From Candidatus Fermentibacterota bacterium (GTDB lineage: Bacteria; Fermentibacterota; Fermentibacteria; Fermentibacterales; JCC-6): DNA of 64,000 nucleotides. Under the pieces are notes generated by a model, which did not search any database, was not told the origin of the DNA, and saw only the letters and a program-made list of their open reading frames with translations. Where the stretch lies: contig WJMA01000015.1 in the NCBI GenBank assembly GCA_014728175.1, forward strand, positions 96,673 to 160,672. The letters run 5' to 3'. Positions 43,481 to 52,865 of the stretch are shown piece after piece. Each line of letters starts with the position of its first letter. The stretch's first letter is position 1. A program made the translations under genes and the position numbers.

Positions 43481-45152
43481 TCTGAGCGAGGCCGTATCCG
43501 AGGCCATCGAGGGCCTGTGGGGGTTTGCCGTTTCGGAGGTGGGCCTCTCCGCTCCGCCGAACGAGCGCTTCGGCGACGTGTCCTGCCAGGTGGCGATGAG
43601 GTTGAGCGGAGAGCTGGGCATGCCTCCCCGGGAGGTGGCAGAGGCTCTGGCGGCCGAGCTCGGAGGGCGGATCCCCGCGGTCGCAGCGGTTACCGTCGAT
43701 GGTCCGGGATTCATCAACTTCACTTTCCAGCGCGGCTACCTTACCCGGGTCTCGTCGAGCCTGGCCAGGGAGGAATTCTCCTCACTCCTGCCCGACGACG
43801 GCGGGGGAAGGGTGGCTCTGGTGGAGTACGTGAGCTCCAACCCCACCGGCCCGCTCAACGTGGGTCATTGCCGCCAGGCCGTGCTGGGCGAGGCCATCTC
43901 CAGGCTCCTGGAAGCCGTGGGATGGCGGGTGAAGAGGGAGTATTACTTCAATGACTCCGGCAGACAGATGGAGCTGCTGGGGGAATCCATAGCGGCCCGG
44001 TACCTGGAGAAGGTGGGAGGGCCATCCTCCCTGGAGATGCCCGAAAAGGGCTACAGGGGCGATTACGTGAGGCGGTGGGCCGCCGAGCTGGCCTCCGAGA
44101 AAGGTGACGGTCTGGTCTGGCCGGACGACTCCGAGCTGTTCGTTTCCTACGGGCGGGAGAGGGCGATGCGCCGGATAAGGGAGGACCTGGCCTTGCTGGA
44201 GATAACCTTCGATTGCTATTTCCCCGAGAGCGACCTGCTCGAGGAGGACGTTCCAAGGGCCATAGACCAGTTGGGGGGCACGGGACCTGGTTCGGAAGAC
44301 CTGGTGTACGAGGACCCTGAGGAAGAGGGCAAGCTCTGGCTAAGGTTGCGCGAGCTGGGAAGACCTGCGGACAGGGTCATCAGGCGTTCGGACGGGACCT
44401 ACACGTACAGGATGCCCGACATCGCTTACCACCTGAACAAGTTCGAACGGGGATACGATCTTATTGTGGATGTGTTCGGCTCCGACCATCTGGACACCAG
44501 TCGGGACGTCAGGGCGGCCCTGAGCGCCCTTCTTGGAAACGATGAGGTCCAGAGACGGCTGAGGGTGGTGATCCATCAGTTCGTCACCCTGGTGAGGGCG
44601 GGAAGGAAGGTCAAGATGTCGACCAGGGCCGCCAACTTCGTTACCATGAGAGATCTGGTGGAGGAGGTGGGATCGGTGGACGTCACCCGCTACCTGTTCC
44701 TTACCAGAAGGTCCGAGGCCCATATGGATTTCGATCTCGATCTGGCCGTGGAACAGTCGGAGGAGAACCCGGTGTACTACGTTCAGTACGCGCATGCCAG
44801 AATCGCCGGCATAGTAAGGAAAGCGGTCGAGGAAGGAGTAACCGACCGCGACGTCGACCCGGAGGGGTTGCCCGAGCTTCTGGACGGCGAGCACGAGCGC
44901 CGGCTCATGAGGCTTCTGGAGGTCCTCCCCCACCGGGTCGCCCAGTCGGCCGAGCTTCTGGAGCCACACAGGATTACCGAGATGCTGGCCGATCTGGCGA
45001 CCGCCTTCCACGGCTTTTACCAGAACGTTAGGGTGATAGATTCTTCCAGACCGAAGCTGTCCGCTGCCCGGCTGCTTCTATGCAAGGCCTGCAGGAACTC
45101 CATCCGGGGCATGCTGGGTATTCTAAACGTCGATTCCCCGGATACCATGTAG
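43455..45152 (+). CDS. argS: Arginyl-tRNA synthetase
   Basis: Class I synthetase of 565 residues. An N-terminal additional domain (about 1-105, with PNERFGDVSCQVAM), the HIGH-like SSNPTGPLNVGHCRQAVLG, the KMSK-like KMSTRAANFVTM, and the anticodon-binding helical domain at the C-terminus (HRITEMLADLATAFHGFYQN). The ATG at 43455 follows GAGGAG and lies inside rsfS. A 39-base gap precedes the next gene, one of only two sizeable gaps in this gene run. Confidence 0.96.
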   Translation: MIPSRVRGDLSEAVSEAIEGLWGFAVSEVGLSAPPNERFGDVSCQVAMRLSGELGMPPREVAEALAAELGGRIPAVAAVTVDGPGFINFTFQRGYLTRVSSSLAREEFSSLLPDDGGGRVALVEYVSSNPTGPLNVGHCRQAVLGEAISRLLEAVGWRVKREYYFNDSGRQMELLGESIAARYLEKVGGPSSLEMPEKGYRGDYVRRWAAELASEKGDGLVWPDDSELFVSYGRERAMRRIREDLALLEITFDCYFPESDLLEEDVPRAIDQLGGTGPGSEDLVYEDPEEEGKLWLRLRELGRPADRVIRRSDGTYTYRMPDIAYHLNKFERGYDLIVDVFGSDHLDTSRDVRAALSALLGNDEVQRRLRVVIHQFVTLVRAGRKVKMSTRAANFVTMRDLVEEVGSVDVTRYLFLTRRSEAHMDFDLDLAVEQSEENPVYYVQYAHARIAGIVRKAVEEGVTDRDVDPEGLPELLDGEHERRLMRLLEVLPHRVAQSAELLEPHRITEMLADLATAFHGFYQNVRVIDSSRPKLSAARLLLCKACRNSIRGMLGILNVDSPDTM

Positions 45153-45191
45153 CAGTTCCTGCCCGGGCAATGAACAGTGGGGTGAGCCGAT

Positions 45192-46109
45192 ATGTCTTTG
45201 ATCGTAGTAGGATCGATCGCTCTGGATACGCTGACCACGCCCGCAGGTAAGGTGGAGGATACCCTGGGCGGGTCCGCGGTGTACTTTTCGTTGGTCGCCA
45301 ACCAGCTTACCAAGGTAAGGATAGTTGGCGTGGTCGGTCCGGACTTCCCCGTCCAGGAGAAGAGGTTCCTGGAGAGCAAGGGGGTCGACTTGCAGGGGCT
45401 GACCACCGCCCAGGGGCCCACCTTCCGCTGGGAGGGGGTCTACGGACAGGACTACGGTGACGCCCGTACGATAAGGACCGAACTGGGCGTATTCGCCAAA
45501 TTCTCTCCCCGGATTCCCGACAGCTACCGGGACACGCCCTACGTCTTCCTGGCCAACATAGATCCCACCCTGCAGCTGGAGGTTCTGGACCAGGTTCAGA
45601 GCCCCAGCTGGATAGCCGTGGATACCATGAACCTGTGGATAGACAGGCAGAAGGACCGTTTGCTCGAGGTCCTGAGGAGGGTGGACGTGGTCCTCCTCAA
45701 CGAGGCGGAGGCCAAGCAGCTGGCGCGACGGAACAGCCTGTTCTCCGCCGGCCGGTACGTTCTGGACCAGGGCCCCCGATACGTGGTGGTCAAGAGGGGT
45801 TCCTGCGGGGTCATACTCTTCGGAGGCCCCCGGCCCTTCCAGCTTCCCGCGGTCCCCCTGGACACGGTGGTCGATCCCACCGGTGCCGGCGACTCCTTCG
45901 CCGCGGGCATGCTGGGCTACCTGGCATCGGTGAACTCGGAGCTCGATTTCGAGAGTGTCCGCAAAAGTCTGGCCTACGGTACGGTAACCGCCAGCTTCGC
46001 GGTGGGAGGCTTCGGGGTGCAGAAGCTCCGGGGGCTGGAAAGATCCCATGTAGACGGCGAGCTATCCCGCTTTCTGTCTACCTGCCAACTGGGGGAGGTA
46101 TGGCAGTGA
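45192..46109 (+). CDS. PfkB family sugar/nucleoside kinase
   Basis: 305-residue ribokinase-fold kinase. The N-terminal IVVGSIALDTL and GGSAVYFSLVANQL form the substrate end, and VDPTGAGDSFAAGMLGYL is the PfkB signature 2 with the catalytic Asp. The substrate is not defined: adenosine, ribose or a sugar acid are possible. Its stop overlaps the purM start, which makes a purine-nucleoside substrate plausible (inference). Confidence 0.87.
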   Translation: MSLIVVGSIALDTLTTPAGKVEDTLGGSAVYFSLVANQLTKVRIVGVVGPDFPVQEKRFLESKGVDLQGLTTAQGPTFRWEGVYGQDYGDARTIRTELGVFAKFSPRIPDSYRDTPYVFLANIDPTLQLEVLDQVQSPSWIAVDTMNLWIDRQKDRLLEVLRRVDVVLLNEAEAKQLARRNSLFSAGRYVLDQGPRYVVVKRGSCGVILFGGPRPFQLPAVPLDTVVDPTGAGDSFAAGMLGYLASVNSELDFESVRKSLAYGTVTASFAVGGFGVQKLRGLERSHVDGELSRFLSTCQLGEVWQ

Positions 46110-47158
46110 CGCCGGGCACCGATTACGAGGCGAGTGGAGTCAGCATTCCGGAGGCGGAGAAGGCCGCCCGCATGTTCAAGGAGCACGTTCGCAGGACCTA
46201 CGGCAGGCCGGTTCTCTCTGACGTAGGAAGCTTCGGTGGGATGTTCCGGTTTCCCGTCGACAGATACGAGGAGCCGATACTGGTAGCTAGTACCGACGGA
46301 GTGGGCACCAAGCTAAGGGTGGCCTCCATGACCGGACGTTTCAACACCCTGGGAGTCGATATAGTGAACCACTGTGTCAACGACGTGCTGGTGCAGGGCG
46401 CAGAACCGCTCTTCTTCCTGGACTACCTGGGCTGCGAGAGCCTGGATGCTTCCGTCGCCTCGGAGATAGTCTCCGGGGTCGCCGACGCCTGCGTTGAGAA
46501 CGGGTGCGCTCTCCTGGGGGGAGAGCTGGCGGAGATGCCCGGGTTCTACGGCCACAACGACTACGATCTTATAGGCACTATCGTCGGGGTGGTGGAGAGG
46601 AAGAGGATGGTCGACGGCACTAGGGTCGAACCGGGCATGTCCATCCTGGGAATGCCTTCCTCCGGTCTGCACACCAACGGATACTCCCTGGCCCGGCACG
46701 TTCTCTTCGAGAAAGGGGCCTACGGAGTGGATGACCGCCCCTCCATCCTTAACGGTAGAAGTATCGGAGAGGCTTTGATGAGGCCGCACCGCAGCTACCT
46801 GGGGCCGGTCATGGCCCTGTTGGGGGAGGGGTTGGTCGAGGCCGTCTGCCACGTTACGGGCGGCGGCATACCCGGCAACCTACCGCGGGTGCTGCCGGAC
46901 GGCTGCGGCGCGGAGATAGACCTTTCCTGGGAGGTACCGCCCATCTTCCGGTTGATCGCAGAGGAAGGCGAAGTGGAAGAGGGCGAGATGTACAGGGTTT
47001 TCAACATGGGAGCGGGCATGCTGCTGGTCTGCGATTCCGAGAAGATAGCCGGAGTGGAAGATATTCTGTTGAAGCGGGGGGAGGAATTCTTCCCCGCCGG
47101 AAGGGTGACCCGGGGCTCGGAAGTTTACCTCGTCGGACGGGGGGTGGATCATGGCTGA
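46106..47158 (+). CDS. purM: Phosphoribosylformylglycinamidine cyclo-ligase
   Basis: AIR synthetase, the fifth step of purine synthesis. 350 residues, with YEASGVSIPEAE, STDGVGTKLRVA, DIVNHCVNDVLVQGAEPLFF, LLGGELAEMPGFY and the glycine-rich VTGGGIPGNLPRVLP. The GTG at 46106 is chosen because GGAGG sits seven bases before it and it makes the usual overlap with the upstream stop; an ATG six bases earlier is too close to that ribosome binding site. Confidence 0.95.
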   Translation: MTPGTDYEASGVSIPEAEKAARMFKEHVRRTYGRPVLSDVGSFGGMFRFPVDRYEEPILVASTDGVGTKLRVASMTGRFNTLGVDIVNHCVNDVLVQGAEPLFFLDYLGCESLDASVASEIVSGVADACVENGCALLGGELAEMPGFYGHNDYDLIGTIVGVVERKRMVDGTRVEPGMSILGMPSSGLHTNGYSLARHVLFEKGAYGVDDRPSILNGRSIGEALMRPHRSYLGPVMALLGEGLVEAVCHVTGGGIPGNLPRVLPDGCGAEIDLSWEVPPIFRLIAEEGEVEEGEMYRVFNMGAGMLLVCDSEKIAGVEDILLKRGEEFFPAGRVTRGSEVYLVGRGVDHG

Positions 47159-48359
47159 CAGGCTTCCGGACTCCCTGGCAGAGACCACCGACTCCAAGAT
47201 CCTGTTGGCCGTACTGGACGGTGTGGGGGACGTTCCCTCCGGGGAGCTGGGCGGACGGACGCCGCTACAGGTCGCGGAGTCTCCCAACCTCGACCGGCTG
47301 GCACGGGAGGGGGCCCTGGGCCAGCACATCCCCATAGAGCCCGGAATATCACCGGGCAGCGGTCCCGCCCACCTGGCGCTGTTCGGCTACGATCCTGTGG
47401 AGAGCTGCGTCGGCCGCGGCGTGCTGGCGGCCATGGGAATAGGCTTCGATCTCAGGGAGGGCGACCTGGCCGCCCGGATAAACTTCTGCACCCTGGCGGA
47501 CGATGGATCGGTCTCCGACCGGAGGGCCGGCAGGATCTCCACCGAGAAGTGCCGCCAGCTGGTGGAGGTGCTTTCCCGGGCCTCGGTGCCGGGAGTGAAG
47601 ACCTTCGTCAACCCGGTAAAGGAGCACAGGGCATGCGTGGTGTTCAGGGGGGATAACCTTTCGGACGCAGTAGACGACACCGACCCGGGAGTGGTCGGAA
47701 GAAGGCCCCGTCCGGTCCGCGCGACGGCAGAGGGCGCGGAGAGATCTGTGGAGGTGGTGGATTCCTTCCTGAGGCAGGCCCTGGATCTGTTGGAGGGTAG
47801 GCAGCCGGCTAACGGCATCCTGATGAGGGGATTCTCGACCTACCGCCCGTTTCCCAGCATGGAGGAGCGGTTCAGGCTGGATGCGGCGGCGGCAGCGCTT
47901 TACCCCATGTACAGGGGCGTCGCGTCGCTGGTGGGCATGGACCTGCTGGAAGCCGGAAACAGCCTGGAGGAGGAAGTGTCCGCCGCACGCGAGGCGGCGT
48001 CTTCGGGCAGGACCTTCGTATTCCTTCACCACAAGCCGACTGACAGCTCGGGGGAGGATGGTGACGAGGCGGCGAAGATAGCCGCGGTGGAAGTTTTCGA
48101 CGGCGCTCTGCCCGATCTCCTGCAGGCTGGTTTCGATGTGATCTGCGTCACCGGAGACCACAGCACTCCCTGCCCGATGAAGCAGCACAGCTGGCACCCG
48201 GTGCCGGTGTTGATACATGGCGGCCCCCAGCGCAGCGGGGGAAGCGACGCTTTCAGCGAGAGGGAGGCCCTCACCGGAGCGTTGGGAACCTTCTACGCCA
48301 GGCAGCTGATGAGCCTGCTCCTGGCATCCGCAGGCAAGCTGAGACGGTTCGGTGCCTGA
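47151..48359 (+). CDS. apgM: Cofactor-independent phosphoglycerate mutase, archaeal type
   Basis: Interconverts 3- and 2-phosphoglycerate in glycolysis. 402 residues of the alkaline-phosphatase superfamily, ApgM branch: metal-site LLAVLDGVGDVP at the start, ISPGSGPAHLALFGYDP, and late VTGDHSTPCPMKQHSWHPVPVLIHG. This form is common in archaea and scattered through anaerobic bacteria. Eight-base overlaps on both sides tie it to purM and mnmA. Confidence 0.93.
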   Translation: MADRLPDSLAETTDSKILLAVLDGVGDVPSGELGGRTPLQVAESPNLDRLAREGALGQHIPIEPGISPGSGPAHLALFGYDPVESCVGRGVLAAMGIGFDLREGDLAARINFCTLADDGSVSDRRAGRISTEKCRQLVEVLSRASVPGVKTFVNPVKEHRACVVFRGDNLSDAVDDTDPGVVGRRPRPVRATAEGAERSVEVVDSFLRQALDLLEGRQPANGILMRGFSTYRPFPSMEERFRLDAAAAALYPMYRGVASLVGMDLLEAGNSLEEEVSAAREAASSGRTFVFLHHKPTDSSGEDGDEAAKIAAVEVFDGALPDLLQAGFDVICVTGDHSTPCPMKQHSWHPVPVLIHGGPQRSGGSDAFSEREALTGALGTFYARQLMSLLLASAGKLRRFGA

Positions 48360-49353
48360 GAGGGGAGGTCTGGTCGCCCTTTCCGGGGGCATGGACTCCG
48401 CTCTGGCTCTGCACCTGTCTCTCCGCCGGTTCGATGCGGTCCGGGCCGCCTACGTGCACACCGGTCACGGATCGCCCGATCACGCCCGCAAGGTAGCCTG
48501 CCACCTGGGCGTGAACCTGGAGGAGATAGACGCCGTCTCCCAGTTCGAGGGCCTGGTCGCCGAGCCCTCCCGCCGAATGGCCGAGAACGGCCTTACCCCC
48601 AATCCCTGCGCCTTGTGCAACGACAGGGTGAAGCTGGGTCTTACCCACTCCCTGCTTCGTAACGGGGAGACTCTGGTGACCGGCCACTATGCTCGGGTGG
48701 AGAAGGGCAGGCTTCTACGGGGAATGCAGCGGAGGAAGGACCAGAGCTACTTCCTATCGATGGTCGAGCCGTCCGTTCTGGCCCGAACCTGGCTTCCCCT
48801 GGGAACCTGGCGCAAGGAGCGGGTGAGGGAAGAGGTCCGAAGGTTGGGCATTCCGGCCGGACGGCGGGAGAGCATGGATCTGTGCTTCGACGTCTCCGGC
48901 AGTCGACCCGAAGACGGTGGAGAGATCGTCGATCTGAGCACGGGAGAGGTGGTGGGCGAGCACCACGGTCTATCGGGTTTCACCGTGGGGCAGAGAAGGG
49001 GAATCGGGGCCCACGGGAGAAGGATGTACGTAGTGTCCCTGGATCCGGTATCCGCACGGGTGTACGTGGGCGGGGGGAGCGATCTGATGTGCTCCGGTTG
49101 CCGGGTTTCGGACATCGTCGTACATCAGGGTCCGTTGCCGGAGATGTTCGGGGCCGAGGTCCAGGTCAGGTACAGGCACCGGCCGGCGCCCGCGCGGATC
49201 GTCCCGGTCCGAAGCGGCCTGGACGTACGGTTCGAAAGACCGGTCAGAGCGGTGGCCCCGGGGCAGGTTGGCGTGGTGTACGACTCTGATAATGTTCTTG
49301 TTGCTGGAACCATAACCCGAGCTGTTCGATTGGGGGGCGAGCTTGAGGCCTGA
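48352..49353 (+). CDS. mnmA: tRNA-specific 2-thiouridylase
   Basis: Thiolates U34 of Lys, Glu and Gln tRNAs. The 333-residue product has the PP-loop ALSGGMDSALALHL, the first catalytic cysteine in TPNPCALCND and the second in SMDLCFDV, plus HYARV, KDQSYFLS and GFTVGQRRGIG. GTG start in the apgM 3' end. Slightly shorter than E. coli MnmA but with all key residues. Confidence 0.94.
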   Translation: MPERGGLVALSGGMDSALALHLSLRRFDAVRAAYVHTGHGSPDHARKVACHLGVNLEEIDAVSQFEGLVAEPSRRMAENGLTPNPCALCNDRVKLGLTHSLLRNGETLVTGHYARVEKGRLLRGMQRRKDQSYFLSMVEPSVLARTWLPLGTWRKERVREEVRRLGIPAGRRESMDLCFDVSGSRPEDGGEIVDLSTGEVVGEHHGLSGFTVGQRRGIGAHGRRMYVVSLDPVSARVYVGGGSDLMCSGCRVSDIVVHQGPLPEMFGAEVQVRYRHRPAPARIVPVRSGLDVRFERPVRAVAPGQVGVVYDSDNVLVAGTITRAVRLGGELEA

Positions 49354-50245
49354 CCCGGTGGCGGATATAGAGAGGCTGCGTCGAAGCAGGAACGCCGTCA
49401 TCCTGGCCCACTGTTATCAGCCTCCGGAGATACAGGACCTGGCCGATTTCGTGGGCGACTCGCTGGGTCTCAGCCGGACCGCCTCAGAAACCGAATGTGA
49501 GGTCATTGTCTTCTGTGGGGTTCGGTTCATGGCGGAGACCGCGCACATATTGTCCCCTGACAAGATCGTTCTGCAACCCCGCACCGACGCCGATTGCTCG
49601 CTGGCCGATTGCATGGGGGTGGGAGAACTCTCCGCCATGAAGGAGAAACATCCCGATGCTCTGCCCGTCTGCTACGTGAACTCGTCGGTCGAGGTTAAGG
49701 CCGAATCCTACGCCTGCTGTACTTCGGCCAACGCCCTGAAGGTCGTGGACTCTGTTCCATCCAGCGAGGTGGTGTTCGGGCCGGACAGGAACCTGGGAAC
49801 CTACGTGTCCCGCCATACGGACAAGACGGTTCACGTTTTCCGGGGAGCCTGCGAGCCCCATTCCACGGCGGATCTGGCCGACCTCGACCGCAAGATTGAG
49901 GAATGGCCGGAAGCGGAGGTAATGGTTCATCCCGAGACCCCTCCGGACTTCTGGGACCGGGCCGACGCGGTAACGGGAACCGGGGGCATGGTGGAGTGGG
50001 TGGAGGCATCGCGGGCCGAGAGGTTCCTGGTCGGTACCGAGAAGGGGATGGTATACAGGCTGCAGACCTTATTCCCTGAAAGGAGCTTCCGGGAGGCCGG
50101 GGGGATCCTTTGCCGGGACATGAAGCTGATCGATCTGGAACACGTTGCCTCCTCGCTGGGCGATCTGGAGCCCCGGATAGAGATCGATGAAGCCTTGAGA
50201 AAGAAGGCTCGGGAATCGGTGGAAAGAATGGTTGAGCTGACCTAG
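49343..50245 (+). CDS. nadA: Quinolinate synthase A
   Basis: Iron-sulfur enzyme that condenses iminoaspartate and dihydroxyacetone phosphate in NAD synthesis. 300 residues; it shows the three pseudo-repeats of NadA and the cluster cysteines (region ADCSLADCM, ACCTSANALK and GGILCRDM). HCYQPPEIQDLADFVGDS and GTEKGMVYRL are diagnostic. TTG start within mnmA. nadB and nadC are not in the window. Confidence 0.95.
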   Translation: MRPDPVADIERLRRSRNAVILAHCYQPPEIQDLADFVGDSLGLSRTASETECEVIVFCGVRFMAETAHILSPDKIVLQPRTDADCSLADCMGVGELSAMKEKHPDALPVCYVNSSVEVKAESYACCTSANALKVVDSVPSSEVVFGPDRNLGTYVSRHTDKTVHVFRGACEPHSTADLADLDRKIEEWPEAEVMVHPETPPDFWDRADAVTGTGGMVEWVEASRAERFLVGTEKGMVYRLQTLFPERSFREAGGILCRDMKLIDLEHVASSLGDLEPRIEIDEALRKKARESVERMVELT

Positions 50246-50958
50246 TGGAAGCTGCTGTCCTGGGATTCACCGCCAAGTGGAAAGCGAATCCTCCCCGGGA
50301 GGTTGCGGCGTACGGGGAGCACCAGATAACCCTGCATGGCTCCTACGTGGACCTGGCTTTTCGAAGCGGGGCGGCCTCGGTTCTTCTTTTACCCCGGGGC
50401 GACCCGGAGGCCCTCCTGAACATGGTCGACCTGTTGGTGCTCACGGGTGGAGGAGACCCCGACCCTTCCATCTACGGCGATAAGCCTGTAGCTCCCCCCG
50501 GAACGGAAAGGGAGCGTCCCCTGTGGGACATCCGGCTGTATCGTGCCGCCCGAAAGGGTGGAAAGCCGGTCCTGGGCATATGCCTGGGAATGCAGCTCAT
50601 GGCCGTGGCCGAGGGTTGCGGTTTGATCGGAGACATAGCCACCGAGCTTCCCGGAGCGCTCGACCACCATGGAAAACCCGAGAGCCCGCAGAGGCATCCG
50701 GTGAGCGTAAAGCCGGGCTCCGTTATGGCGGGCATAATCGGAACGGAGAGCGAGGTGTCCAGCTTCCATCACCAGGCGATACGCTCCGTCCCCCCTGGAT
50801 ACTCCGCTTGCGCCTGGTCCCCGGACGGTCTGGTGGAGGCCATCGAGTCCGAGGACGGGATGGCCTTGGGAGTACAATGGCACCCCGAGCGGGACCGGAC
50901 CGGAGTACCCCTGTTGGAGCACATGCTGGGGGTGGCCGGAAAGGGGAGGGTGAGTTGA
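50245..50958 (+). CDS. Peptidase C26 family glutamine amidotransferase-like hydrolase
   Basis: 237-residue class I glutaminase-fold hydrolase of the PuuD/gamma-Glu-GABA hydrolase group. The nucleophile is in GICLGMQLMA and the His-Glu in VQWHPERD, with LLVLTGGGDPDPSIYG before them. Members hydrolyse gamma-glutamyl amides; the substrate here is unknown. GTG start overlapping the nadA stop by one base. Confidence 0.88.
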   Translation: MEAAVLGFTAKWKANPPREVAAYGEHQITLHGSYVDLAFRSGAASVLLLPRGDPEALLNMVDLLVLTGGGDPDPSIYGDKPVAPPGTERERPLWDIRLYRAARKGGKPVLGICLGMQLMAVAEGCGLIGDIATELPGALDHHGKPESPQRHPVSVKPGSVMAGIIGTESEVSSFHHQAIRSVPPGYSACAWSPDGLVEAIESEDGMALGVQWHPERDRTGVPLLEHMLGVAGKGRVS

Positions 50959-51818
50959 TCTACTCGGCCCGGCCGCTGTGGGTGGATAGGATGTGGGGCA
51001 GCCTGCGTAGAGGGGACAAGACGGTAGGCGAGCTGTGGTGGGTGTACCAGGATGGGGAGGGCTCCGCCTCTCTTCGTTCGTCGACCGGGGAAACCACGAC
51101 CGTGAATGCCCTGGTCGAAGATGGCCTGCTTCCGGAGATGGGGGGAAGGTATCCGCTCCTGGTCAAGACCCTTCATACCGCAAGGAGGCTCTCAGTACAG
51201 GTTCATCCGGGCAAGGACGGTGGAGACCTCTGCAAGGAGGAGACCTGGGTGGTGCTGTCGGCGCGTCCCGGTTCCTGGCTTCTCGCGGGCCTGCTGCCGC
51301 GGGCAACGCCGGAGGAGCTGGGAAGGGCCCTGAGTGAGGGAGAGATCGAAGGCCTCCTGGCGAGGTTGGAGATGGAACCCGGTCAGGCCGTGCACATCCC
51401 TCCGGGGACCGTTCATGCGTTGGGCGGCGGATTGGAGGTTTTGGAGATACAGAGGAACTGTGACGTTACGTACAGGTTGTTCGACTGGAACAGGATGGGT
51501 ACGGATGGAAAGCCCAGGGAGCTTCACCTGGAGAAAGGTTTGCGGGCGATACGACCGCCGGGAAGCGAAAGGCCCTCCCCGGTGGAGAGGAGAGAGTCGC
51601 TGGAGACCGGGGACCTCTACCGGCTGGAAAGGCTGGAGGGCAGGCAGGAGGTGCGCATGGAGCCCGGTTCGGTATTGTTCCTGGAGGAGGGTAGGGTAGA
51701 GAGGTACGACTCGGGCGAGCCGCCGGTGGCGGGAAGGACCTGGCGGTGTCTGCTGGCGGACAAGGGAGGTGGCTCGGTGGAGCTTCGGGGAGTGGCGACG
51801 ATGGCGAGATTGTCATGA
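50955..51818 (+). CDS. manA: Mannose-6-phosphate isomerase, class I
   Basis: Zinc isomerase linking fructose-6-P and mannose-6-P. 287 residues; zinc ligands in LSVQVHPGKDGG, EETWVVL and VHIPPGTVHALGGG. WGSLRRGDKTVGELWWV gives the typical N-terminus. TTG start in a four-base overlap; longer in-frame sequence upstream only shadows the C26 gene. Together with the next gene it provides GDP-mannose for envelope glycans. Confidence 0.9.
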   Translation: MIYSARPLWVDRMWGSLRRGDKTVGELWWVYQDGEGSASLRSSTGETTTVNALVEDGLLPEMGGRYPLLVKTLHTARRLSVQVHPGKDGGDLCKEETWVVLSARPGSWLLAGLLPRATPEELGRALSEGEIEGLLARLEMEPGQAVHIPPGTVHALGGGLEVLEIQRNCDVTYRLFDWNRMGTDGKPRELHLEKGLRAIRPPGSERPSPVERRESLETGDLYRLERLEGRQEVRMEPGSVLFLEEGRVERYDSGEPPVAGRTWRCLLADKGGGSVELRGVATMARLS

Positions 51819-52846
51819 GTGGGGGCGAACTGTACGGTCTGATAATGGCGGGAGGCAGGGGAACCAGATTCTGGCCGGTCTCCACCAGGTCCAATCCCAA
51901 GCAGTTCCTAAACCTTCTCGACGATTCGACCATGCTGCAGATGACCGCGGAGCGGTTGAGGGGTCTTTGCCCGGACGATCACGTACTGGTGGTGACCGGA
52001 AGCTCTTACCGAAAGACGGTTGCCGCGCAGCTACCCTGGATCCCAGAAGAGAACGTCCTGCTGGAGCCGATGGGCAGGAACACCGCGCCCTGCATCGCGT
52101 GGGGAGCTCAGGCCCTCTCCAGGAGGGCCCCGGACGGAGCCGTGATGCTGGTGGTCCCCTCGGATCACAGTATAGACGACAAGGCGGGATTCGAATCGAC
52201 CGTCCGGGTGGCGGTGAACGCAGCGGAGAAAGGATACCTCACCACCATAGGCGTGCCGCCCACCCGGCCGGCCACCGGATACGGCTACCTCAAGCGTGGG
52301 AAGCGCATAATGGACGGGGCCTGGAAGGTGGCGGAGTTCAAGGAGAAGCCGGACCTCAAGACCGCCCGTGATTACCTGGATCAGGGATGCTACCTGTGGA
52401 ACGCGGGCATGTTCGTCTGGAAAGTGGAGGAGATAATCGGCTCCATGCGCAGCTTCCTGCCCGACCTGGCCGAAGGGGTGGCCGGATTGGGGGAGGTAAC
52501 CTTCCCCTCCGCCGATAGGTACCGGGAGCTGCCTTCGGTCTCCGTGGACTACGGGATCATGGAGAAGGCTTCCAACGTGGCCATGGTGGAGGCCCTCTTC
52601 GGATGGGACGACGTCGGGGACTGGCCGGCAATGAGAAGGGTTGGGGTGCGTAAGGGCGAGGTAATCCTACAGGACTGCGGGAGCTGCACGGTCTACGGGC
52701 CGGGCAGGCTGACGGTGCTGTTGGGCATGTCCGACTGCTCCGTGGTCCATTCGAACGGAATAACCCTGGTGATGAGCGACGAGCATGCCCAGGACCTCAA
52801 GAAGCTGGTAGCCAGGCTGGAGAAGGAAAGGCCGGATCTGGTTTGA
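51815..52846 (+). CDS. manC: Mannose-1-phosphate guanylyltransferase
   Basis: Makes GDP-mannose from mannose-1-P and GTP. 343 residues: GLIMAGGRGTRFWPVSTRS, NPKQFLNLL, LEPMGRNTAPCIAW, VPSDHSI, FKEKPD and WNAGMFVWK. It is the single-domain form without a fused isomerase, which fits the separate manA upstream (four-base overlap). Phosphomannomutase is not in the window. It is the last gene of the long plus-strand run; a minus-strand gene converges on it. Confidence 0.94.
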   Translation: MSGGELYGLIMAGGRGTRFWPVSTRSNPKQFLNLLDDSTMLQMTAERLRGLCPDDHVLVVTGSSYRKTVAAQLPWIPEENVLLEPMGRNTAPCIAWGAQALSRRAPDGAVMLVVPSDHSIDDKAGFESTVRVAVNAAEKGYLTTIGVPPTRPATGYGYLKRGKRIMDGAWKVAEFKEKPDLKTARDYLDQGCYLWNAGMFVWKVEEIIGSMRSFLPDLAEGVAGLGEVTFPSADRYRELPSVSVDYGIMEKASNVAMVEALFGWDDVGDWPAMRRVGVRKGEVILQDCGSCTVYGPGRLTVLLGMSDCSVVHSNGITLVMSDEHAQDLKKLVARLEKERPDLV

Positions 52847-52865
52847 GCCCCGCCCAGTCCTTTCC

